Assembly: GCA_963709355.1 (NCBI GenBank)
Contig: CAVPVY010000005.1
Location: forward strand, 248,001 to 312,000
Source of the DNA: PLOWO2-12-38-17 sp963709355
GTDB lineage: Bacteria > Planctomycetota > Brocadiia > Brocadiales > Brocadiaceae
DNA: 64,000 nt
Reading direction: 5' to 3'
Shown: piece by piece, positions 16,637 through 25,439 of the stretch
Layout of the letters: every line of letters begins with the position of its first letter
How positions within the stretch are numbered: position 1 is the stretch's first letter
The notes under the pieces: generated by a model
What the model saw: the letters and a program-made list of their open reading frames with translations, nothing else
What the model was told of the DNA's origin: nothing
The model's database searches: none
Program-made: the position numbers and the translations under genes

Positions 16637-17833
16637 ATGAAATACTGTATAATTATTCCTGACGGCTTGGCGGATTATCCAATTGAAAAACTCAGCGGGA
16701 GAACGCCTGTTGAAGCCGCTCGTACTCCAAATCTTGATTTCCTTGCGCAGAACGGTCAGCTTGGTACCGTCCGAACCATTCCAGGTGGATTCCCACCTGG
16801 CAGCGATGTTGCCAATCTCACTATAGTTGGATATGACCCAAAGGTTTATTATTCAGGGCGTGCACCTCTTGAAGCCGCAAGCATTGGTATTAAACTTAAC
16901 CAAAATGACTGGGCGTTTCGATGTAATCTCATTACGGCAAGCGAAGATATTCTGGAAGATTTCTGCGCAGGACATATAAAAACTGATGAAGCAGACGTCC
17001 TTATCAGGTTAATTAACGAAAAACTGGGCAATGACACAAACCAGTTTTACACAGGCAAAAGTTACAGACATATTATGGTGTACAGGGGCACACAGCAGAT
17101 GGATGCGAAGTGTTTTCCTCCTCACGATATTATGGGGCAGTCAATTGAAAGACACCTTCCCAAAGGGCACGGTAGTGAAATCCTTATAGATTTGATGAAC
17201 CGTTCTCGTGAAATCTTAGCGGGTCACGAAATAAATAAAGTGCGCATAGACCTTAAAGAAAATCCTGCAAACATGATATGGTTGTGGGGACAGGGACATC
17301 GTCCAAATATACCCACCTTTAAGGAACGGTTTGGGCTTACCGGCGCTGTTATTACTGCTGTTGATTTAATCAGCGGTATTGCGTGTTGTCTTGGATGGGA
17401 TGTGGTGGATGTACCGGGCGCAACGGGGTATCTTGATACGAATTATACCAATAAGGGTGAGTATGCCGTTCAATCACTCGAGCATCATGATGTTGTCTTG
17501 GTGCATGTAGAGGCGCCGGATGAGGCTGGACATGAAGGTAACTTACATGAAAAGGTAATGGCTATTGAACAGGTTGATAGTAAGATAATAGGAGCTGTTC
17601 TTGCCTCTAAGAATAAATTTAGAGACCTCAGGATATTAGTGCTACCCGATCATTATACGCCCATTGTTAAACGGACTCATACACCTGAGGACGTCCCATT
17701 TGTTGCCTATGGCACGGGCATAGAAAAAGGTGTAGGGCTTCCTTACACTGAAGCAAATGCGAATGCGTCAGGTTTACATATAAAAAATGGGCATCGTTTG
17801 ATCGAGCATCTCATTTCCGGGTCTTTTAAGTAA
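16637..17833 (+). CDS. apgM: Cofactor-independent phosphoglycerate mutase, archaeal type (first copy)
   Basis: Interconverts 3- and 2-phosphoglycerate. The 398-residue protein belongs to the archaeal ApgM branch of the alkaline phosphatase superfamily. Metal ligands are in IIPDGLADYP (about 8) and PDHYTP. The phosphorylated Ser is probably Ser56 in PPGSDVANLTIVGYDP. The VEAPDEAGHEGN motif near residue 295 is also present. This subgroup is sometimes annotated as a homoserine kinase-like ThrB2 variant; since a hom gene lies 2 kb away, a role in threonine synthesis cannot be excluded. A paralogue follows at 18604. Confidence 0.9.
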   Translation: MKYCIIIPDGLADYPIEKLSGRTPVEAARTPNLDFLAQNGQLGTVRTIPGGFPPGSDVANLTIVGYDPKVYYSGRAPLEAASIGIKLNQNDWAFRCNLITASEDILEDFCAGHIKTDEADVLIRLINEKLGNDTNQFYTGKSYRHIMVYRGTQQMDAKCFPPHDIMGQSIERHLPKGHGSEILIDLMNRSREILAGHEINKVRIDLKENPANMIWLWGQGHRPNIPTFKERFGLTGAVITAVDLISGIACCLGWDVVDVPGATGYLDTNYTNKGEYAVQSLEHHDVVLVHVEAPDEAGHEGNLHEKVMAIEQVDSKIIGAVLASKNKFRDLRILVLPDHYTPIVKRTHTPEDVPFVAYGTGIEKGVGLPYTEANANASGLHIKNGHRLIEHLISGSFK

Positions 17834-17900
17834 AGATTTTTGGTTATTTTACAAGAATATTTTGCAATTTCTGCATCTTAATTGATTTCGTACAACCTCA

Positions 17901-18457
17901 ATGTCAAATATAGTATATTTAAAGACACCGTTAACAGATAACGTAATTGAAAGTCTCAGGATTGGGGATAAGGTTTATATCAGCGGAATTATTTATACTG
18001 CGAGGGATGCGGCGCATAAACGACTTGTAGAACTGATTGATAACGGGAAGGAATTACCCTTGGATATTAAAAATCAGATAATCTATTATGTGGGTCCTAG
18101 TCCTGCTATTCTTGGCAAACCAGTAGGTTCTTGCGTCCTACCACTAGTTACCGAATGGATGTTTATACGCCAAAGTTATTGGAAAAGGGGTTAAAAGCCA
18201 CCATTGGTAAAGGTAATCGTTCTGAGACAGTTATCGAGGCGATAAAAAAATATAAAGCAGTTTATTTCGTTGCTACAGGTGGTGCCGCAGCATTACTTGC
18301 AAATAAAGTAATAAAGGCAGATGTTATTGCTTACGAAGACCTCGGTGCAGAGGCAATTATGCGGTTCGAGGTGTTAAACCTTCCCGTTATGGTTGCCAAT
18401 GATGTATATGGGAATGATTTGTTTAAAGAGGGCATTGCAAAATATAAAAGAGAGTAA
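17901..18457 (+). pseudogene. Class I fumarate hydratase beta chain, frameshifted
   Basis: Beta (C-terminal) component of the class I, Fe-S dependent fumarase/L-tartrate dehydratase family, acting in the TCA cycle. It begins with LKTPLTDNVIESLRIGDKVYISGIIYTARDAAHKR. At about 18135 one G is missing (TGCGTCC for TGCGGTCC). Restoring it gives PVGSCGPTTSYRMDVYTPK, which is highly conserved. The second half ends with TGGAAALLANKVIKADVIAYED. The restored length is about 185 residues, typical for a separate beta chain. The alpha chain is not in the window. It may be a true break or a base-call error. Confidence 0.88.
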
Positions 18458-18489
18458 AGTTAGATTCTTTGCTATGCTCAAAATGATAA

Positions 18490-18550
18490 ATTGTCATACT
18501 GAACCCTTTCGCTCCACGTCATTCTGGAGCCGCATGACGAAGGGTCTTTT
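18490..18550. repeat. Degenerate dispersed repeat (GTCATTCTGA type)
   Basis: TTGTCATACTGAACCC, CGCTCCACGTCATTCTGGAG and CGCATGACGAAGGGTCT resemble the interspersed TGTCATTCTGAGCG...AAGAATCT repeat found between genes in many bacteria. Related pieces are at 22701-22807 and 55650-55815. Confidence 0.5.
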
Positions 18551-18603
18551 ATTTATGCTCAGTAACGAATGAGATGAAAGGGGTCAATCCATTTTTATAA
18601 TGC

Positions 18604-19962
18604 ATGGAAGTAAAGAGAACAATAGATAACAAGGGCACTGAGATTATGGGGAAGAATTCTAGAAAAATCTTATATATTGTGCTGGATGGCTTGGGTGACG
18701 GAGATTATACATGTAAGGAACTCGGTAATCGAACACCGCTTGAAGCGGCGTTTACGCCTACTATGGATATGCTGGCAAGAGAAGGGCAGACAGGCTTGAT
18801 GTATACTGTGGGCAAAGATATTGCGCCTGAATCTGATATAGCAGTAGTCAGCATACTTGGTTATGATGCAATAAAAACTTATTCAGGCAGAGGACCGCTA
18901 GAAGCGCTTGCTGCCGGAATTAAAATAAAGGATGGAGACCTTGCTTTCCGCGCAAATCTTGCAACAAGAGGAGTGGGAAGAGCGATTAAAGACCGTCGTG
19001 TTGGCAGGAATCTTACTACTGAGGAGGCAGCAGAACTATGCAAAGAGATTAATGAAAACGTAAAATTAGAGTCTGTACCATCAAAATTTATATTCAAAAA
19101 TACCCTTGAATACAGAGGCGTCCTGGTAATACAGGGAATTAAAAACAAGCTTTCTGGCTATGTTACAAATACAGACCCTGCTTACACAAAGCACGGACTT
19201 TTAGGTGTTGCAAAAGAATCTGGTACTTATGAGAATATCATCGAATATTGCGTGCCTGTAAAAGAATGTCCGGATATTGAATCAGCTTATCGTTCTGCAT
19301 TACTTGTGAATGAATTTGTATTAAAGAGCTGTGAAGTACTAGATAGGTCTGAGGTCAATAAGGAACGGATTAGAAAAGGATATTTACCAGCAAATCTTGT
19401 GTTATTAAGGGACGCAGGCGATTGCCTTCCTAAACTGCAGACTATTAAAAGCAAATTTAAGAAAAAATTTGGTTGTTTTGTGGAGATGCCTACGGAAGAA
19501 GGCATTGCACTGATGACAGGTATGAAGATTGTTACGATACCATCGCCCACAAAGGATTTAAAAAAAGATTACACTTTGCGTGCGAGCCTAACTATCAAAA
19601 ATATTAAAAAGTATGACGGTCTTTATATCCATATAAAAGTACCTGATGTGCCAGGGCACGACGGCGATGCGGTCAAAAAGAAGGACATTATCGAGATGAT
19701 TGACAAGTATTATCTTGCTCCGTTAATAGGCAGTCTTAATCTTGAAGAAGCGGTTATTGCAATAACTGCAGATCATTCAACTCCTTGTCAATTGAAATCT
19801 CATTCTGACGACCCTGTGCCTTTGCTAATAAGCGGTAAGGGTGTTAAGGCAGATAACACAAAGACCTTTTCTGAAAAGGCATGTATGAATGGGAAGATCG
19901 GCAGAATCAATGGTACCCAGCTCATGCCTTTACTGGTCAAATATGCAAATGCAAATAAATAA
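18604..19962 (+). CDS. apgM: Cofactor-independent phosphoglycerate mutase, archaeal type (second copy)
   Basis: A second ApgM-family protein, 452 residues from this start, about 50 longer than its neighbour at 16637. Motifs include VLDGLGDGDYTCKELGNRTP, APESDIAVVSILGYDA (probable phosphoserine near 77), HIKVPDVPGHDGD and TADHSTPC. The real start may be the ATG at 18646 (MGKNSRKILYIVLDG), which removes 14 unconserved residues; neither start has a strong ribosome binding site. One of the two copies may have another phosphotransfer role. Its stop overlaps the start of the AsmA-like gene. Confidence 0.9.
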   Translation: MEVKRTIDNKGTEIMGKNSRKILYIVLDGLGDGDYTCKELGNRTPLEAAFTPTMDMLAREGQTGLMYTVGKDIAPESDIAVVSILGYDAIKTYSGRGPLEALAAGIKIKDGDLAFRANLATRGVGRAIKDRRVGRNLTTEEAAELCKEINENVKLESVPSKFIFKNTLEYRGVLVIQGIKNKLSGYVTNTDPAYTKHGLLGVAKESGTYENIIEYCVPVKECPDIESAYRSALLVNEFVLKSCEVLDRSEVNKERIRKGYLPANLVLLRDAGDCLPKLQTIKSKFKKKFGCFVEMPTEEGIALMTGMKIVTIPSPTKDLKKDYTLRASLTIKNIKKYDGLYIHIKVPDVPGHDGDAVKKKDIIEMIDKYYLAPLIGSLNLEEAVIAITADHSTPCQLKSHSDDPVPLLISGKGVKADNTKTFSEKACMNGKIGRINGTQLMPLLVKYANANK

Positions 19963-21068
19963 AGGAAGTTTATTAAAATGGACTCTTATTTCCTGTGGTA
20001 TAATTTTCATTATTGCGGTAGCAAATATTCTTACCATTCCTTTGTTTATATCCAGCGATTATGTTAAAAACAAAATTACACATACAATAGAAGACAGGTT
20101 AAAATTTACCCCTCAGATTGGACCGATATCCTTTCACTGGCCGAACAGGTTCGGTATTTCAAATATAGTCTTACAGGGACTAAATCAGAATCCAGACGCT
20201 CAAACTCAGATCAGAGATGTTAAAGGTACGATAAAACTAATCCCGTTAATATACAAAGTAGTTGATATTAGAAAAATTTCTATAAAAGAGATTAATTTCG
20301 AAAATCGGGTGCTTGTGAGAGACCTTATCACGCACAAGTTTTCATACAGGGACAGCGTTGTTTCCGCTGATATGCGATTAGTTATAAACGAAGGGCCATC
20401 GGCTATTAAAGTAACGGTTAACTTCACCCACGAGAAACCGGCATTTGATGTTTCAATTGATGCAAGGGACATTCATATAACTCAGGATATGCCAGCCCTT
20501 CAGATGCTTCCAATATTTACTGTTAAGGAGGGAGAGGTAGAGGGTATTCTCAATGTTAATGGTTTCTATACAGGGTAAAGGATTGGATAAAAGGGTTTTC
20601 AATAAAAAACTTGTTGCCAATATGAATATCAGGGTTAGAGATGGATATATCAGAGGGAATAAGTTACTTTCCTCGATATTAGAAATTATTGGGGTAAAGG
20701 ATACATATTATTTCGATTCAATTGATGCAGATATACAAATCAAGGATGAGAAATTTTTTATTCCTAAAATGGATATTCACGGTCAGGTGGTAAGCCTCAA
20801 TACTGCCGGTATGAGTGAATTCGATGGCAAGATATCGTATGACGCAGTTGTTAAATTTGATAAGGAACGCATAGGTAAGGATATTAAGAAAATCACAGAT
20901 TTGATTCTAAAGCAAAATGAGGTGCCTATAGAGATTCGCGGTACTACAAAAAACCCAAAAATTTCTGTAAAGTTGTCTAAGAATAATATAGAAAATCTTG
21001 TCAGGGGGTTTGTGGACGATTTCATAAAAACCCCGAAAGAGGGCCATAAGAATGATGCAGGAAGGTAA
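19943..21068 (+). pseudogene. AsmA/DUF748-like membrane-anchored protein, frameshifted
   Basis: An N-terminal membrane anchor (WTLISCGIIFIIAVANIL) is followed by long beta-rich sequence (PISFHWPNRFGISNIVL, GTIKLIPLIYKVVDIRKISI, IEIRGTTKNPKISVKL) typical of AsmA-like/DUF748 envelope proteins linked to lipid transport or outer-membrane homeostasis. At 20576 an extra T turns ACAGGG-AAAGG into ACAGGGTAAAGG and makes a stop; removing it joins LNVNGFYTG to KGLDKRVFNKK. The starts at 19943 and 19949 both overlap the mutase stop, so the genes are coupled. The CvpA gene follows after 6 bp. Confidence 0.75.
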
Positions 21069-21074
21069 TAACAT

Positions 21075-21644
21075 ATGAACTGGATTGATTATATAATTTT
21101 TGGCGTTTTATTCTTTGCGTCAATCCTGGGAGTTGCCAGTGGATTGTTGCTTCAAATTTTAAGAATTGTTTCCTTGTTAATTGCCTTTTTTACAGCGTTT
21201 CTTTTCTACAGCGTTCTTGGTAATTTACTGAATGGTGTTTTTACCGCTTCCACTGCCAATCTTGTGGGTTATTTTGTTATGTTTAGCGTTGCGCTAGTTG
21301 TATTGTATATCCTTACAGATATCCTGAAGAGGATTGTTGGGGCATGGAGTATGGGAATTGGCGGGAGGCTTTTCGGTGGGGTATTGGGTATTTTCAAGGG
21401 TATTATATTTTGCGGTGTAATTATCTTCGGCGTATTGTTGTTTTGTAATAAGTCAACGTGCGATACAGTTAATAACTCAAGGGTTGCAACTCAGCTTGCA
21501 AGGGGTATGAGAACGATAGTTTCTGTCTTTCCGGAGAATATATCAAACAAGGCAAAGGATTATTCTGAAAAGATAAATAAAAGTAAGAAACAGAAAGATG
21601 AAAAACCGTCTGTAAATAATGAAGATTTTAAATCGTCATTTTGA
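21075..21644 (+). CDS. CvpA-family membrane protein
   Basis: A 189-residue protein with four predicted membrane helices (starting WIDYIIFGVLFFASILGVAS) and a conserved central GGRLFGGVLGIFKGIIFCG segment, as in CvpA. CvpA proteins were first tied to colicin V production and are now linked to envelope stress tolerance. A charged, Lys-rich cytoplasmic tail follows (about 150-189). A GGAAGG ribosome binding site precedes the ATG. It is probably in one operon with the AsmA-like gene. Confidence 0.88.
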   Translation: MNWIDYIIFGVLFFASILGVASGLLLQILRIVSLLIAFFTAFLFYSVLGNLLNGVFTASTANLVGYFVMFSVALVVLYILTDILKRIVGAWSMGIGGRLFGGVLGIFKGIIFCGVIIFGVLLFCNKSTCDTVNNSRVATQLARGMRTIVSVFPENISNKAKDYSEKINKSKKQKDEKPSVNNEDFKSSF

Positions 21645-21800
21645 TTAAGGTGTTCTTTTTCGTGGTTTACTACCACCTGTTAAACGATGAATGAAATGTA
21701 CTGTTATTAATCTTGCAATTGATGATTTACTTTGATAGTATGACCTGAAATCTATTATTTGGTAACAAACTAGAAAAGATTAATTACTCAGGGAAATCTT

Positions 21801-22676
21801 TTGGATGTAGCAGACTTAAGCGTTTTAGTTGTGCCTCTTATTTTGGGACTGATAGTAGGTAGTTTTTTAAATGTCTGTATCTATCGGATTCCCAGAAAAA
21901 AATCCATTGTATTCCCTGGTTCTTTTTGTCCTGAATGTAATGCAAAAATCAAGTGGTATGATAATATTCCTGTACTGAGTTATGTGCTTCTGGGAGGGCG
22001 CTGCCGAAGGTGTAAGGTCAGAATCCCAATACGTTACTTGCTTGTAGAGTTGCTAACCGGGTATGTTTTTGTGCATCTGTATTATGTCTTTATACATTGC
22101 AGGCATGAGTCTCTCTGTATCTTGTTTTGTTACATCGTTCTTTGTTGTGCGCTGATAGTGTCTGCCTTCATAGACCTTAAATTGCTGATTATTCCTGACG
22201 AGGTCACATTTGTATGTATCCCACTTGCCCTTGTGTTAAGTGTGATATGTCCCGGGTTACATAATGCAGAAGATACATTAAGAAGTTTTACGTTAGTAGG
22301 AATCCACCGATTAGATACGTTAATTGCCTCTATTCTTGGCGTATTCGTTGGCGGTGGAATGATATTTATTTGCAGTATACTTGGGAAATTAGTGCTTAGG
22401 AAGGAAGCCATGGGTTTTGGCGATGTGAAACTCATGTGTATGGTAGGCGGTTTCGTGGGTTGGAAACTGGCAGTTGCTATATTTTTTGTGGCGCCGTTTT
22501 TTGGGCTATTAATGGCAATTCCAGTTTTAGTATTTAAAAAAAGCAAATTAATTCCCTATGGCCCTTTTCTTTCTTTTGCAACGTTGATATGTATATTTAT
22601 GCAGGATTATTTTATAGGTCTAATTAACCTATATGTGCAGTTCTTTACAATTATTCTTACGGGATTCCATTCATAA
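21801..22676 (+). CDS. pilD: Prepilin peptidase (A24 family)
   Basis: Bifunctional membrane enzyme that cleaves type IV prepilin or pseudopilin leaders and N-methylates the new N-terminus. It has 291 residues and about seven to eight membrane helices. The N-terminal domain has the zinc-type pair of CxxC motifs (CPEC and CRRC) and the NVCIYRIPR signature. Catalytic aspartates are in FIDLKLLIIPD and GFGDVKLM. The start is a TTG at 21801 with GGGAA upstream; no better ATG is available. No pilin genes are adjacent. Confidence 0.93.
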   Translation: MDVADLSVLVVPLILGLIVGSFLNVCIYRIPRKKSIVFPGSFCPECNAKIKWYDNIPVLSYVLLGGRCRRCKVRIPIRYLLVELLTGYVFVHLYYVFIHCRHESLCILFCYIVLCCALIVSAFIDLKLLIIPDEVTFVCIPLALVLSVICPGLHNAEDTLRSFTLVGIHRLDTLIASILGVFVGGGMIFICSILGKLVLRKEAMGFGDVKLMCMVGGFVGWKLAVAIFFVAPFFGLLMAIPVLVFKKSKLIPYGPFLSFATLICIFMQDYFIGLINLYVQFFTIILTGFHS

Positions 22677-22700
22677 TTTAATGCTAAGGAATTCCGATGT

Positions 22701-22807
22701 GAGATTCTTCAGTTGCTTCCCCTTTGCCTCTGCTCAGGGCTAAAGGCGTACTTCCTCAGAATAACATGCATAGTATAATTGTCATTCTGAGTAAAACGAA
22801 AAATCTA
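22701..22807. repeat. Degenerate dispersed repeat (GTCATTCTGA type)
   Basis: GATTCTTCAGTTGCTTCCCC, GGCGTACTTCCTCAGAATAA and TTGTCATTCTGAGTAAAACG are arranged roughly as an inverted pair. This is the same type as 18490-18550. It lies between pilD and the OmpA-like lipoprotein gene. Confidence 0.5.
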
Positions 22808-22873
22808 ATTTATAGATATAATAAATTCTAAACGAATTCAGAATCTCTTTACTGTGAAAGGAGGAAATGGCGT

Positions 22874-23524
22874 ATGTTTGAAAGGTATGGTATGGTTCGG
22901 AGTATTTGCCTGCTTGGTGTGGCGGGAATACTGGTTGCAGGCACAGGTTGCGCAGAACTTAAAAAGCTGCGACAGGAGAATCAACAACTGAATGAACAGC
23001 TCTCGGGTTTGCAGCAGGAAAATGTAAATTTACAATCAAGGACAACCCAGTACGAAAGTGAAATAAATCGACTTGAAAATTCAAGGAGGGAACTTGAAGA
23101 GAAGCTAAGGGGTACGGGTGCAACTGTCAGGATAAAGAACGGTGCGGTTGCTGTTTCGTTGCCAGGCTCAATTTTGTTTGATTCAGGACAGGCGACATTG
23201 CGTCCTCAATCTAAAGCAACACTCAAGAAGATCGCCTCAATACTTAAAACATCTGCTGCTGGTGAACTGGTTAGAATAGAAGGTCATACTGATAATGACC
23301 CCATTCAAAAACAGAAAAATAAATATGAATCCAACTGGGAACTATCTGCCGCAAGGGCGGTGGCCGTTCTTCATTATATGGTGGATGAATGTGGTATTTC
23401 ACCAACAAGGGTTTATGTTGCTGGATTCGGGCAGTATCAGCCAGTGGGCAGCAATAAGACAAAAGATGGTAAGGCTAAAAACCGTCGTGTGGAGTTTGTA
23501 ATTATGCCAAGAGGCGGCGGATAA
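22874..23524 (+). CDS. OmpA-family peptidoglycan-binding lipoprotein
   Basis: A 216-residue protein. The lipoprotein signal ends in LVAGTGC (lipidated Cys at about 26). A coiled coil (about 30-80, LRQENQQLNEQLSGLQQEN) is followed by an OmpA C-terminal domain (about 110-213) with ILFDSGQATLRPQSKATL, IEGHTDND, LSAARAVAVLHYM and NRRVEFVI. It likely tethers the outer membrane to peptidoglycan, so a Gram-negative type envelope is implied. A GGAGG-like ribosome binding site lies upstream. hisH follows after 7 bp. Confidence 0.92.
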   Translation: MFERYGMVRSICLLGVAGILVAGTGCAELKKLRQENQQLNEQLSGLQQENVNLQSRTTQYESEINRLENSRRELEEKLRGTGATVRIKNGAVAVSLPGSILFDSGQATLRPQSKATLKKIASILKTSAAGELVRIEGHTDNDPIQKQKNKYESNWELSAARAVAVLHYMVDECGISPTRVYVAGFGQYQPVGSNKTKDGKAKNRRVEFVIMPRGGG

Positions 23525-23531
23525 ATCTTGT

Positions 23532-24155
23532 ATGATTGCAATTGTAGATTATGGAATGGGCAACCTCCGAAGCGTGGAGAAGGGTTTTGAACGATTTGGA
23601 TTCAATGCAAGGGTTACCGATAACCATAAAGAACTGGAAAGAGCAGATAAGTTGGTGCTGCCTGGCGTTGGCGCATTTCAGGATGCCATGGATGGTCTAA
23701 AACAGAGAGAATTAACAGATACAATAGTAAATTGTATAAAATCTGGTAAACCATTTCTTGGTATATGTCTTGGATTGCAACTACTATTTTCCAGGAGTTA
23801 TGAGGATGGTGAACATACAGGCCTTGGTATTATTCCAGGCGAAGTGGTCCGTTTTAAATTTTCAGGAAACAGGACAAATGGTAAGTTGAAAATTCCGCAT
23901 ATGGGATGGAACAATATTAATCTCAGAAAATCAGATAATCCACTCCTCAAGAATGTTCCTGACAACGCCTTTATGTATTTCGTTCATTCGTATTATGTTC
24001 GTCCGGAAGATAACAGGGCAGTTGCAACTGAAACAGAATATGGGGTACGTTTTGCCTCTATGATATGGGATAAAAATATCTTTGCATCGCAATTTCATCC
24101 TGAAAAGAGCCAGCAATATGGCCTTGCAATACTGAAAAATTTTGGCGATTTGTGA
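23532..24155 (+). CDS. hisH: Imidazole glycerol phosphate synthase, glutaminase subunit
   Basis: Class I glutamine amidotransferase that supplies ammonia to HisF in histidine synthesis. It has 207 residues, a normal length. It starts with MIAIVDYGMGNLRSVEKGF. The nucleophilic Cys is in FLGICLGLQLLF (about residue 81), and the catalytic His and Glu are in SQFHPEKSQQYG near the end. hisF is not in the window. hisA follows 176 bp downstream, separated by a perfect palindrome. Confidence 0.95.
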   Translation: MIAIVDYGMGNLRSVEKGFERFGFNARVTDNHKELERADKLVLPGVGAFQDAMDGLKQRELTDTIVNCIKSGKPFLGICLGLQLLFSRSYEDGEHTGLGIIPGEVVRFKFSGNRTNGKLKIPHMGWNNINLRKSDNPLLKNVPDNAFMYFVHSYYVRPEDNRAVATETEYGVRFASMIWDKNIFASQFHPEKSQQYGLAILKNFGDL

Positions 24156-24223
24156 ATAACAACAAAACGTCTTTTTTCAATTGTAGTTGTCTACAAAGTC
24201 ATAAGATTGGTTTTTGATATACA

Positions 24224-24259
24224 ATTAGTAAGGGCGTGTTGCAACACGCCCTTACTAAT
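24224..24259. repeat. Perfect 36-bp palindrome between hisH and hisA
   Basis: ATTAGTAAGGGCGTGTTG is followed directly by its exact complement, with no loop (centre at 24241/24242). Outer TACAATT and AATTGTA pieces suggest a longer imperfect structure. It resembles 8591-8618 in layout. No T-run follows, so I regard it as a dispersed palindromic repeat rather than a terminator. Confidence 0.8.
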
Positions 24260-24331
24260 ACAAAATTGTAAAAAACTTTTTGAACAAACCCGTAAGCTGT
24301 TTGTGACTCATGAGTATTCAGTTGACAAAGT

Positions 24332-25078
24332 ATGCTCATCATTCCCGCTATAGATTTAAAAGGTGGCAAGTGCGTGAGATTGACTCAGGGCCGAAAGGAC
24401 GCCGAGACTGTATTTTCCGACGACCCTGTTGATGTTGCCAAATCATGGCAGGATCAGGGGGCTGAGTATCTGCATGTAGTTGATCTCGATGGCGCATTTG
24501 AAGGCGCTCCAAAGAACCTTTCCATTGTTGAACAGATTGTAAAGAATGTAAAAACACCTGTTGAATTTGGCGGCGGTTTAAGAACAACCCAGTCTATTAG
24601 GACATTACTCGATGCTGGTATTAATCGTGTAATAATTGGCACTAAGGCGATTGATTCTCCTTCATGGGTAGAGGAACTCTGTGCAAAATTTCCTGGTCGT
24701 ATAGCGATTGGAATTGATGCAAAGAATGGCAGGGTTGCTATAAAGGGGTGGACTTCATTGAGCAAATTGACGTCTGTTGCCTTTGCAAAAGAAATCGAAA
24801 AGATAAGTCCCTGCGCTATAATCTTTACAGACATTTCTAAAGACGGTATGTTACAGGGTCCAAACATCCTGGCCTTGAAAGAACTTCTGTCTGCAGTGAG
24901 AATGCCTGTTATTGCATCGGGCGGTATTTCTTCGCTTAAGGATGTTGAATCGCTCTGTAAACTACCCATCGCTGGTATGATTATTGGAAAGGCTTTATAT
25001 ACGGGACATATCAGATTACCGGAGGCAAAACAACTTTGTAATTCAATCTGTAATAAACGAACGGCAAAAACAAGTTAA
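24332..25078 (+). CDS. hisA: Phosphoribosylformimino-AICAR-phosphate isomerase
   Basis: Amadori-type isomerisation of ProFAR in histidine biosynthesis. It has 248 residues with the (beta/alpha)8 phosphate-binding layout. The start MLIIPAIDLKGGKCVRLTQG includes the catalytic Asp (about residue 7). The second half has IFTDISKDGML (second catalytic Asp), ASGGISS and MIIGKALYTG. It is on the same strand as hisH. Confidence 0.96.
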   Translation: MLIIPAIDLKGGKCVRLTQGRKDAETVFSDDPVDVAKSWQDQGAEYLHVVDLDGAFEGAPKNLSIVEQIVKNVKTPVEFGGGLRTTQSIRTLLDAGINRVIIGTKAIDSPSWVEELCAKFPGRIAIGIDAKNGRVAIKGWTSLSKLTSVAFAKEIEKISPCAIIFTDISKDGMLQGPNILALKELLSAVRMPVIASGGISSLKDVESLCKLPIAGMIIGKALYTGHIRLPEAKQLCNSICNKRTAKTS

Positions 25079-25439
25079 CATAATTCTGGTAGCCACCTGT
25101 CTGCGTGCAATACACAGGCAGGCAGATTTTACACTTGCGCAAAAATGCACAACCGTAAAGGTTGTAACTGCACGTAATTTTATGACGGTTATATAGATTC
25201 AGGGATTTATTAATATATGCATATGACAATATTTAGGCGATTCGATTACCTGCGGGATATATAAGAAATACCTTGAAAACTTTAATTCGTTTATTACCAT
25301 AATAAGGCTTATTTATAGCATAAATGAGATGTTGATATATTACACCAGTTAGCAAAAGACAAACTCCACCAGATTGTATTACCTCTGATGAATTCAGGGT
25401 TTTAAATGTAATATTTTAAAATTGTGTTGGAGATAGAAT
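25079..25439. other. Intergenic region with small hairpins
   Basis: About 361 bp without a gene. It holds the CCTGTCTGCGTG/TACACAGGCAGG hairpin repeat (25096-25122) and a second small hairpin, ACAACC-GTAAA-GGTTGT, at about 25149-25165. The remainder is AT-rich and shows nothing recognisable. Confidence 0.5.
25096..25122. repeat. Hairpin repeat (CCTGTCTGCGTG type)
   Basis: CCTGTCTGCGTG, loop CAA, then TACACAGGCAGG: 10 of 12 positions pair. It is of the same general kind as the hairpin near 63801. It lies shortly after hisA and has no T-run. Confidence 0.55.

Noticed and set aside
24224..24259. Terminator of hisH
   Set aside because: No T-run follows either arm, there is no loop, and a related palindrome occurs in another place.
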